From: Thalassia testudinum
Lineage: Eukaryota; Streptophyta; Magnoliopsida; Alismatales; Hydrocharitaceae
DNA: 64,000 bases
Assembly (NCBI GenBank): GCA_037157565.1
Contig: JAZHRO010000036.1
Span: 21,316,501-21,380,500 of the forward strand
Direction: 5' to 3'
In this document: piece after piece, positions 20,128-29,361 of the stretch
Position numbering within the stretch: position 1 is the stretch's first letter
Layout of the letters: every line of letters starts with the position of its first letter
The notes under the pieces: model-generated
Seen by the model: only the letters and a program-made list of their open reading frames with translations
Database searches by the model: none
What the model was told of the DNA's origin: nothing
Made by a program: the position numbers and the translations under genes

Positions 20128-21869
20128 CTCAAATAAACGTATTAAAAATATAATAAAATATGCATTGCATGCCTAACCTAATTGATGCCTAAATGCAACC
20201 CAAAAACTTGTAGAGTTAAAATCTTAAGAGCTAGATTTGTTTTATGGTATAAGAATGATCAGTGCCGAGGCCTTATTGCCTCGATACATGGGGGTGAGGT
20301 CCCCCGTGCACTCAGCCTCTCACTCCTCCCTCACTCGCACATCTTGTGAGACTAGACATAATATTGCTTGACCTGATAACCCGATTATGCCCGGTTATGT
20401 GAGAGGAAAATGAAGAGAATTTGTGAGGAGGAAGGGGGAGGGTTTTGTTGTGGTTTTCATGACCTTAGGGCATGTGTTGAAGAGAGGCTAGCACTTTCTC
20501 TGAGGCACTTGTACGGGCCTTATGCTGTGCTTGAGAAGAAGCCTTGTGCCTTGAAGTCTTGAGGCTTGGCACTCTTGTGTGCCTTACTGTGGTGCTATGC
20601 TCTGATAGTTAAGGCATCTAATACGCAGATCCGACGTTTGATTTGGTTCAAAACAATATGGCATTATTCATCTGATGCTGTGGACTTAGCTGACGTGGAT
20701 TAATGGTTGAAACTACTTTTGGATTATTTGAATGATTTGATACTTGGGATACATGCTTAATTAAGAGAACAATTGGTGATTCAAATCACCATTATTTTTT
20801 ATTCTCTCTTTCTTTTTTTCCGATGACTTCTTGAGATATTATTGATTATTATTGAATAGCATTCTAACCAGTTTATTCATTAAATATCTTTTATTGTGTT
20901 TAATTAATTGTTCTTATTATTCCTGAATTGAGATTAGTGCATAAATTCCATATTTGCTCCTTATGAACAACCTCAGACTCATTAGATTTCAAGTTTATAA
21001 ATTTAAGTGTTTTGTGCGATTTTGTTGACTATACTACGACGAATGCATTTCTTAACACTCGACGAAACCATAAAATGATCATGCTTGGTATTAAATCCAA
21101 ACAGTGCCTATGTTGTGAATAAATGTGAATAATTCATATGTTATTCTAAATCAACATAGTTTCTTTTAGCTATTCAATGCCAAATCATTTTTTTTTGCTT
21201 ATGGAATGATTTCCTTGCATTTAATGTATATGTCTATGCAATTATTCATCTAGTTAACATATTGTAGTCAATTAAATAGGTAATTAAGTCATTAATAAGT
21301 AATTAGTTAGTTATGTAGCTTATTAGTATAGTAACCTATACTAAAGTAATCTATACAATATTAGTTAAGTAATATAAGTACTAGTATAATCTAAGTAGTA
21401 TAATATATGTAGTAATCTAAGTACTTAGTAATTATAAGTAATTAATATAGTAATTTAGTAAGTACCAAGCATTAGTTTAATTATGTAACCTAGTATCTAT
21501 AAGTAAGTAGTTAGTAATTATAACTTAACTAAATACGTAGAAAATAAGTAACTTAAGTAGTAATATTTGGGTTAGTAAGTTATGTTATTTAGTAATTATA
21601 GTAAGTAAGATGTATATAGTAATTATGTATATAAGCTAAGTGTATATTAGTTAGCTAATTATATTGATTAAGAATAAATAATAAATTAAAATAATTGGTG
21701 AATGATATGCTTAATATAGCCTCCCAATGAATGACATGGAATTAACCAATAAAAATTTATAAAATGTGTCGATTACCTTGCTCCCTATATTATAACTTAA
21801 CAACGACTAATTAATTTTGTAAGGTAGTTGTACAAAAATTACACAATCCAAGTGGCATCCTACGGAACG
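20128..21869. other. Unresolved intergenic or relic DNA
   Basis: No gene is supported. 'ttgactatactacgacgaatgcatttcttaaca' (ending about 21054) looks like the U5 end of a plus-oriented Athila-type LTR. A GC-richer stretch at 20270-20640 has 'gcactcagcctctcactcctccctcac'. Bases 21240-21720 are low complexity. Confidence 0.4.
21240..21720. repeat. AT-rich degenerate repeat (TAAGTA/TAGTAA units)
   Basis: Very AT-rich, built from shuffled TAGTAA, TAAGTA and AATTA words. No coding signal. Confidence 0.6.
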
Positions 21870-22440
21870 TAAAGTCTCATAGGGGCAAGTAAAGGTGGTT
21901 TTTATTTGGTCTTAGGGATGGATGGCTACTTGGTTGTAGCCCGAATAACTGTGAAGAAAATAGAAGTACTTTTTGACTTGCTATCCTTTCTAGGATTTGG
22001 TCAATGAAAGGGAGTGGAAAATGATCTTTCTTAGAGACTGCATTCAACTTCCTATAATCAATCATATTCTCCAAGAGAAAGCTATCCTGGTTGGCACTAA
22101 TTCCCCTTTTTCATTCGTGACCAGATTATGCCTGGCTTTCTTTGGTACAATCTGGACAAGACTTACCTACAGGCTATCTGAAATCAGGATATAATTCTAG
22201 CATCCAACCATTTACTTATTTCTTTCTTAACTACTTGTATATTGGGATTTCAATGTCTCTGCATTTTATGAGAAGGCCTAACATTGTCCTTCAAAAATAT
22301 TCTATGGGTATAGCATAAGGGATTGATTCTTGTTAGGTCATGGATTGTCCATCCAATTGCTTTCTGATTGTTCCTCAAGACCTGAATCAATTGGGTCTCC
22401 TAGCCAATTGTAAGTTGAGAACTAATAATCACCAGGTAAG
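21870..22440 (-). pseudogene. Reverse transcriptase N-terminal remnant of an Athila-like element (probably F)
   Basis: On the minus strand, 22440-22200 shows LRNNQKAIGWTI, PLCYTHRIF and VVKKEISKWLDARII, which align with the segment before RT in B (LQDHRAAIGWSIAD, PSYCTHHIY, VVKKEIIKWLDAGIV). 22074-21960 has DYRKLNAVSKKDHFPLPFID. Stops and shifts abound. The catalytic (F/Y)xDD region is absent, because the remnant is cut off near 21870. Confidence 0.75.
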
Positions 22441-22459
22441 TGATTGTGTAGCAATCATA
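22441..22459 (+). repeat. 19 bp resembling an Athila-type LTR terminus
   Basis: TGATTGTGTAGCAATCATA matches the first 19 bases of the D 5' LTR (TGATTGCGCAGCAATCATA) with two transitions. It lies exactly between the end of RT homology and the CACTA terminus. It may be a sliver of an LTR interrupted by the CACTA insertion. Confidence 0.4.
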
Positions 22460-22479
22460 CACTACTAGGATGATTGCTT

Positions 22480-22840
22480 TTAGCGACGATTTTCAATAGG
22501 CGAAAATCGTCACCTATTTAGTCAAAATCGTTGTATTCTGTTGTCATGAAAGTGTGTGTCACATTAGTGTATGCATGACGATTTTGATTTTAAACCGTCG
22601 TATTTTACATGACAATTCTTGAAACTGACATCTCTCTTTTACAAACGATATTTATATTACAAACTGTCGTTAAGTACCATTCAACGATGGTTTTGATAAC
22701 TATTGTGCATGATACATGTGAACCAAACACGACGGTTGTTAAACTGTTATGTACTGTACTACAAGATGGTTTGGAACATAACCATCGTATATATATAAAC
22801 AACAGTTCTAATATAACCGTCGTGTATATATGTGTACTTT
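22480..22840. repeat. Subterminal repeats of CACTA element G
   Basis: Short repeats in both orientations around ACGACGGTT and its variants (AAATCGTC, AACCATCGT, ACGATGGTT). In En/Spm elements such repeats bind the element's own DNA-binding protein. Confidence 0.65.
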
Positions 22841-22979
22841 TTTTTCCCTATATATTGTTGCTAAACCTATGCATCATACAAAACATGAAAAGTGATGATC
22901 AAGTTTATATAAAGTTCATTGTAAATCAAGTTTACATAAAAAAGGTTACATAAAAAACTTAAGAAAAGAATATGGATAG

Positions 22980-23294
22980 AAATCAAGATACAGGTGCCCC
23001 AATGCCACCAGCTCCACCTACACCACCCATGAAGTCGTCGTCATCTAGTCTGTAGATGTTGGTATTTGTGAAAAACAGATGCTCTGACTGTACCTTCTTC
23101 TGAAGAAGGATTATAAATGTATAAAGCTTATCATCCACGGTATTCATCTTATTATTCATCTTTACCTCTCTCTTCTCCCTCTCCTCCTCTCGTCTCTGTA
23201 ATGTGTCAAACTATTTTTGCAGTTGATCAACGACACTAGATGAGACGACACCTTTCCTCCCAAACAAGGTGGGTAACATGTATGCCCTCCCCAC
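22980..23294 (-). pseudogene. C-terminal part of the CACTA second ORF (plant transposase_24-like)
   Basis: Read on the minus strand from 23294: AYMLPTLFGRKGVVSSSVVD, then a Glu/Arg/Lys-rich coiled coil (RREEEREKREVKMNNKM), then an acidic-glycine end (LDDDDFMGGVGGAGG) and a stop near 22975. The upstream part is at 60966-61060. One in-frame stop lies in the coiled coil near 23210. The layout matches the C-terminus of CACTA-associated transposase_24 proteins from memory. Confidence 0.6.
23290..23294. repeat. Target site duplication CCCAC (left) of element D
   Basis: CCCAC before the LTR; the right copy is CCCGC at 60966-60970. One transition separates them. The G reading frame runs on across the two flanks. 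Confidence 0.8.
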
Positions 23295-25475
23295 TGATTG
23301 CGCAGCAATCATAGGTCCTAATTGACCTAAATTAGGCTAGGACTTAGCATAAGTTAGGGTAGTTCATGCATGCATAAGCATTATTTGCATCTTTACTGCC
23401 TTCTTTTAGCTATGCATAAAATAATGCTATAATGTAGTGATTAGGTGCATTATGTCAATTGTAAGTAATAAGCTGATCAGGAGCTAGATCTGGAGCTGGA
23501 TCTGGAGTAGGATTTGAAGCAAGATCAGGAATAACGGGTGTTGCAGCAGAGCTGGAGCAGAAGACTTAGATTAGATGTTGGAATAATGATGTAAGGGAGT
23601 TAAGGTTTTCTATTCTACTAAGTAGGAATAAAGCAGTAAAATGTCAAGAACTTAGGTCCATCATAGCCCTAGCATAGCCTAGAGACTTTCCCAAGCCTTA
23701 GCCACCCTTAGATTAGGTCACCGCACCCTAGGAAACCTTAAAACCTTGATTTCAACCTTTATTTGGACATCCAGATGAATTATAGGACATCCAGAACCCT
23801 TAGCCAACTCTTGCACACCTTAAACCCACTTCTGCAGTGTTATTGGTCATCGAAACACTTGGTCAGATGTCTAATTTCTGCAGAATGCCCAAGACAGAAC
23901 CTTGAATCCTTCCTGACTCTGATTGGACATCCAGACAACAAGTCTGGACTTCTGATTTTTGAGCATAAGACGTCTAACACTATTATTAGACGTTTGATAC
24001 TACTCTCCAGTTCTAGTTTTGAGATTCAAGCCTTGATCTTGGATCTCTAGGTCCCTAAACCTAATTCCAACCCCATAAGAACCTAAATTAAGGTGCCCTA
24101 ACCCTAGTACATCACCTCTAAACCTCCCTAAGGGCCTAATTAGGTCCTCACTAAACCTAATTGACTTGGATCTTAGTCAATTCCATCAGCCTATTCAATT
24201 AGGCTCATTGAGTCCAATTGAGCCCTGATCTCAACACACACTGTCCAATTGGACTTAGTTAAAGTCCAATTGACCTAGACCTAAATTAATTGAGTTGTTT
24301 TCCTCTCAATTAAGTTTCCACACACCCAATTAAACTTGTATTAAGTAATTGCACTTAACCTTAGTTAATTGGGGTTTATAACCCTAATTTGAGACATACC
24401 TTGACCTAAACCCACTATAACCTAACCTAATCAACCTAGCCACCTAAGTTTCGACCCACACACACCCTTCACATGAAAATACCTAACCTAGAGTTCTCTA
24501 GAACTCTCTACCATGTGTGGTTGCCTTGGTTGCTAAAATTAGCAACCAAGAGCATTCAATTTTTAGATCCATATTTTGTGGATCTAAAAACCACCATCCA
24601 TCCTCTCTCTCTCACTCTCCCCTGAGCTCCCACCATTGGCCTCTCTAGAGAATTCCATAATTCTCTAGAGAGCTTCCCACCATAGACCTAAGGGGTGGCC
24701 ATTTGCACCTATCCACTTTTTGGCCATACTTGCTTGGCTCCATCCACCTCCACTTAGGCTAGCCACCACCATCTCCACTCCATCTCCACGAGCTGAGCAC
24801 CACCATGAAGGATACCATGCCAGGATGCTGGATCACTCCTCCAACATCTCTCCAAGGGCCGGCCTAAGCTCCATTGGCCGCCCCTCTTTCTCCTCTCCAC
24901 CACTCCAAGGCCATCGGAGCCCACCTCCAAATTCCCTCACTTCTAATAGATTTGTAGCTAGCTCTTTACATTTACTGCTTAGTAGTGTAGCTCTTATTCT
25001 CCCCCAATGATGCATGCAAAATCCCCCCATAGATTTATGTATGCGATCAATTTCTAATAGGTAGCTTTACATTTTTAAGCATTCATGTACAAGCTTTCCT
25101 CTACAAGTTCATGTTGCAAGCACTCTCCAAATGAATGAATGAAAAATATATTTTCTATATATATATGTCTATGTGTTGAGAATCACCATGAGCTCATTGC
25201 AATATCTTTTGTGTGATTAATGTTGCCTATTTTCAATTCCTCATATACTTGCAACTAAGCATGTCGTACTTTAATACAAAATAATCATAAACTGACGCGT
25301 GATTTTAAATAGAATAGAGCTGTAAAAGATCGAATTCAAAAGTAAAACAAACGCCTCTTAGAGACAAACAACCAGGACTCAAGTCTTGTTATCTTTTATT
25401 GAATATCTTTGTTTGATCGTATTGCACACTATCCTACGACATTTTCTATCCAACGTGCTTTACGACTCACGAACA
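23295..25475 (+). repeat. 5' LTR of element D (2181 bp)
   Basis: TGATTGCG...CGAACA. It starts with the palindrome TGATTGC-GCA-GCAATCA. U3 holds GACGTC-like units (23765-24000), CAATTG-rich DNA (24150-24340) and four inverted repeats (24491-24672). The TATA segment present in the 3' LTR (46263-46270) is missing here. In its place ATAGACCTAAGGG (24682-24694) reads as the reverse complement of the CCCTTAGGTCTAT of the other copy. This promoter copy is probably dead. Confidence 0.85.
24491..24672. repeat. Four consecutive inverted repeats upstream of the promoter in the D 5' LTR
   Basis: (1) 24491-24506, GAGTTCT/AGAACTC. (2) 24525-24550, CTTGGTTGCTAA/TTAGCAACCAAG, 12 bp, 2 nt loop. (3) 24560-24590, TTTTTAGATCCA/TGGATCTAAAAA, 12 bp, 7 nt loop. 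(4) 24641-24672, CTCTCTAGAGAATT/AATTCTCTAGAGAG, 14 bp, 4 nt loop. Equivalents exist in the LTRs of B and C. Confidence 0.85.
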
Positions 25476-25477
25476 AA

Positions 25478-25494
25478 TGGCACCGTTGCTGGGG
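25478..25494 (+). promoter_or_regulatory. Primer-binding site (tRNA-Asp type), element D
   Basis: TGGCACCGTTGCTGGGG on the plus strand. It matches the tRNA-Asp complement except for two transitions and lies two bases after the LTR end. Confidence 0.85.
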
Positions 25495-27183
25495 AGGCAA
25501 CATCATTTTTTTCTTGATTTCGATCTTTTAAACTATCACTGTCAAATCTTCCTCTACTTTATTTTTGGATGTGCAAGATAGCACAGGAGAAATGGGATCT
25601 GCACACACAATGAGCGTGGAAAAAGAAATCAGGTACACATCTCTTCTTAAGCTAGGTTTTCTTTTGAACCCTAGGATTAGATTTGCTTCCATTAATTTCA
25701 TTTAAAAAAAAATTTATTCATTTTCTTGAAAAAGAAAAAGAATAAAAAAAAATTTAAGAAAAATCTAGATTAGGTTTCTTCTTGAATCCTACGATAGTTT
25801 GAAAAAAAAAGTAAGAATATATATATATATTTAAAACCCTTTTAAAAAATCCCTTTTTGAAGAAAAAAAGAAAGAAAAAAGCATGCAAAAGTTTTTGAAA
25901 AAAAAAAAATTTTGGTGGAAAGTGTGGATTTCAAACCCAAACCCTCCTTAAAAAGCTTTTCCACCATCTTCTGATTTTTAGCCAGATTTCAAAGTCGGAT
26001 TTAAAATTTTTATTGCAAAAAATTTTAAAATTTGGGCCAAACCTTTATTTTTAAACCATCTTTGAAATGCCGCCATTCTTTTGAAAAAATTTGAAGCATA
26101 CAATTTTAAAAAATTCGCAAAGTGCACGGTGGTCAGACTGACCCAGATTCGAGATTTTTCAAATTTCAAAAATTATTTTCGAGTAATTTGTGAATTTGTT
26201 TTGACTAAAAGCGGTGGGGTTTGAAAGCTAATCTCATTGGCTTTATTTTCAATATTTTTTCCAAATTTTTAAAGTTCAATTGATACTATTTCAAGCAAAA
26301 AACTGACCAAGGGTCAAAAATTCCAAATCTGATCCCTTCACATTCAAAAATTCCAAATCTGATCCCTTGACATTCAAAAGTCCCAAAAAATTCAATTGAA
26401 ATAACAAAAATTCCAAAAAAATATTCCCTAGAAACATAATTGAAAGAGGAATCTACTTACCAAAGTTCAAGTTAATTGGATTCCAATTTTTGTCAGAGAA
26501 TGAATTTTATTTTTGTGGTTTACTGAAACAAAACAAAACTCTAGAAGTGTATGAACCTTAGGGTAAATCTTTAGGGTTACAATCTAGAGAACACGTTTGG
26601 GCTAGACTAGACGTAATCAAGTCTAGTACTTAGCCGGTGAGCTTGGTCACCTTGTGGGCCACTCACCACAAACCCCAACTGAAGAAAAATGGGCTCAAAT
26701 TAATTTTAAAATACGAAATCAACCCAAATTCGTTGTCATACTACTGGGTGTTTTCAACCTCTCTTGCCAAACTTGGTGACTAAGTCTGCAGGGTAGTGTC
26801 AAACGACCATGGCTCAGGGGTTAACAGAACCAGAGGCGTAAGCCAACGGAAGAACCTTCCCCTTAGTCCCTTTGTAACCAGACTGGTTGGGTTAGCTTGA
26901 GAGGTGGGAATCACTTTCAGTCGGTTGAACGATGAATTTTTTTCTTCAGGAATTCAAACTTCTAACGAAAAATCTGGTCACCCGATCATAAGGACCATCT
27001 GATTGACAGGGCCTTAGCCTTGTCTGGCTTGGCTACACCAACCTAGGGGTTGGGTGGTGTATGCAAGGAAGGAGGTCACTTAGACCTTAACTGGTTGGAC
27101 CTTGGGAGCCACTCCCAAGGAGGTGAGTCACCTCACCCAGACCATCTTCTCCCCCACCTTTTTCTCCCACTCACTTGGCTGCA
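25495..27183 (+). other. 5' leader of element D
   Basis: AT-rich, no gene. Its end (from about 26570) matches the leaders of B and C (reverse strand), including 'ggtcaccttgtgggccactcacc' and the stretch just before gag ('ggagccactcccaaggaggtgagtcacct'). The transcript therefore had the same leader as the autonomous copies. Confidence 0.7.
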
Positions 27184-28626
27184 ATGGCTAACCCTAGATC
27201 TGGACCTAATCAAGATCCAGAAGAGCTGGAACCACGAGCTTATCTGAGAGCCTAGGTCACTAAATCAGCTCAACCTTGGGATCAGAACCCAAGGTGGCGA
27301 AGATGACTTTTCGCTTCGCCTAGTCCTTCTCCTTGGGTTACCGAAATGGCTAACCTATATCCTAACCTTGGATATTATGACCCATACCAGTCGATCCCTC
27401 AAAGGACCACATCTTATAACCCAGGACATGGATTTCATACTCTTTCTTCTTACCCATGGAATATCGGTAGACTTGATTCACCCCCTGGAACCCCTAAAGA
27501 GCTACCGGTGCATATGCGACCGCATTACAGAATACAGAGAGCTATAGCTAGCGCTAAGGAAAAGGCTGCATTCTATCTACATGAAATCTAGGCCATCACT
27601 GAGCTGAACCACAGACAAAGCTAGATTCTGCATCAACAAGCTATGATGGAGCTCCTTCAGGAAACAATAGCGATAACAAGGCTAATTGGACAAAATCGGG
27701 AAACTCAAGAATTACTGCTCTTGAGATATCAAGTGGAAAATAGCCTTGAAGGCCTCGAAGAATCTGAAACAACTATGCTGGAAGAACACACAGAAGATTC
27801 TTTGGAGCAGATGGCAGAAGATAATTCAGGGGAAGAAGAATCCAGCTTGGATATGAGACAGGAGCAAGAAGCATGCTAAATGGGTTCGTCTAAGAACTCC
27901 ATTTAGGAAATTGAGGAAGAAAGGACTGATATCTCCAGGACTGAGCCACAACCGGATTATCCTAAATCTTGGGAGATACCTCATGGGTTAGAAAGCCCAA
28001 CTCAGATAAGGGAAGTAGATCCATTTGAGGATATGGATCTTGAGGCAAACATTACATGCGACACTACTAATTAGCCTAAGCCACTTCCCAATGTAGGTGA
28101 ACCTGCGCTAGAGCCAACATCTTCTGATTTGCACTCTTCTTCTTTCACCTACATACCTAATTCGGATGTTAGAGATTCTGAGATGGCACTTTCTATCCTT
28201 GATGCTGACATCCGAAGACCAGAAGTAGCTATGGATGTCTTGACCGAAGAAATAAATATGCTACTTGAGGCAGGAATTACTATGGAACCCAATGCATACG
28301 AGGGTGAAGAGTTGAGCAGAATGAGCTGGGGACGCACCTATCATCCAAGTCAATGGCTCGACCCTGAGCGTGAAGAGTCAGCCTCCGATGAATCAGAGAT
28401 GAGTACTGATCAGGATGAAGTAATTTCTGACGAGGTTTTCAGTGACCTCCCCATAGATCTTCTATTTTCACGAATACCCCCTTATGATCCAGAGCCTGGA
28501 GAGGGCATGATCTTTGATGTCAATTATCGTTATGAGGATCCCTATGACTCAGTTTCTAGCTCTGAGATACATGCTGATTTATTCCCTCAGCAACTCCCTG
28601 CTGAATTGTGGGACATGATAAATTAG
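27184..28626 (+). pseudogene. Acidic reading frame of element D in the place of gag-pol, broken only by stops
   Basis: The frame starts at the exact place of the gag start in B and C (MANP here and there). After a few residues it leaves gag and becomes a different protein. All 480 codons are in one frame with no shift. Internal stops are at 27253, 27304, 27589, 27622, 27877, 27904 and 28072, and the frame ends at 28624 (TAG). Codons 55-100 are Tyr/Pro/Ser-rich with a second MAN start at 27346. About 150-200 is a likely coiled coil (MMELLQETIAITRLIGQNRE). 200-480 is very acidic, with Glu/Asp-Ser runs and a Pro/Asp-rich end (IDLLFSRIPPYDPEPGEG). No zinc knuckle or enzyme motif is present. Downstream DNA from about 28830 matches the region just after the integrase stop of C, so the frame neatly replaces gag-pol. 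I do not recognise the product. A captured host sequence or a diverged gag derivative are both possible. Confidence 0.7.
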
Positions 28627-29072
28627 CTGAATCAACATCATGATCCCCCCTCTGATTATCCTCTAGTTTCCACCACTACTCCACACCTTCTTATAGCAAA
28701 AATTTTTGGAGTAGGGCTGCATAATCAGTTGGTTACCATCTCCAGACCATTGATTTTAGGAGCATATGAGCACATCTTTCTCCTAATCTTGATCGGCTCC
28801 TATGCAAGAACAGATACATCTGATTGAGTTTTTGCCCAGCTGAAGGCATTAAACTTAGCATCTACCCCACATTCTACCATCATTTATACATAACCATTTT
28901 TATACATATCATATTTTTCTTTTAAGCATATTTCTTTCTACATATTACATACTGACAAGTTGGCCAGTGCTAAATGTATAATTTCAGGAGCAATTACAGG
29001 TGATTTCTATCCATTCTCTCCCTGCAGTATTTATTTCTTTTATATTCATGCATGAGGACAAGCAAGAAGTTA

Positions 29073-29086
29073 GGCATGGGGGGGTA
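29073..29086 (+). promoter_or_regulatory. Internal polypurine tract of element D
   Basis: GGCATGGGGGGGTA. The true tract next to the 3' LTR (44860-44871) reads GGCATGGGGGTA. Without C the two lie about 1.7 kb apart. Confidence 0.65.
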
Positions 29087-29356
29087 GATACAACAAAATT
29101 GGAAATTTTTATGCCAACATTTAGGAAAATCTTGGAGCTACATGGAAAATGCACTATAGGGCCCTAAATAAAAGAACAATCGACTCCACCTCCAATGCTC
29201 GCATTGGGGCTAAAAATCATCCGCAACAGCCACTTCAGACTCACCTGCTCACCTATTGTTCTAAATTTAGGGTCAAGCTAATTATAACCCGATATGGGAA
29301 TTTCATGAAGTACAAATATAGGAGGTTACTTGTCCATAGCATATATACATATTGCA

Positions 29357-29361
29357 CTCAT
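29357..29361. repeat. Target site duplication CTCAT (left) of element C
   Basis: Matches 43404-43408 exactly. Confidence 0.9.

Larger units (their letters stand above)
22460..23294 (-). mobile_element. Element G: end of a CACTA (En/Spm-type) DNA transposon, interrupted by D
   Basis: It begins CACTACTAGGA, a CACTA terminus, preceded by a possible 3 bp duplication ATA. Bases 22480-22840 hold many subterminal copies of AACCGTCGT, ACGACGGTT and AAATCGTC, as known for CACTA elements. A minus-strand coding end lies at 22980-23294. The element is split by D at 23294/60966, and the other terminus was not found. Confidence 0.75.
28627..29361 (+). other. 3' non-coding region of element D, first part
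   Basis: From about 28830 it aligns with the reverse strand of C (33730 downward): 'gcccagctg', 'catctataca'-like and 'gcatgaggacaagcaagaagttaggcatggggg'. It ends at the C insertion (CTCAT at 29357-29361). Confidence 0.7.

Noticed and set aside
24720..25030. Possible host gene in the Pro/His/Ser-rich frame
   Set aside because: It lies within the LTR of D downstream of the promoter region, and its copy is at 60190-60500. It is LTR sequence.
27184..28626. Standard host gene captured intact
   Set aside because: The frame is acidic and repetitive in composition, no intron or known domain was recognised, and the start overlaps the gag start. Capture stays possible but cannot be claimed.
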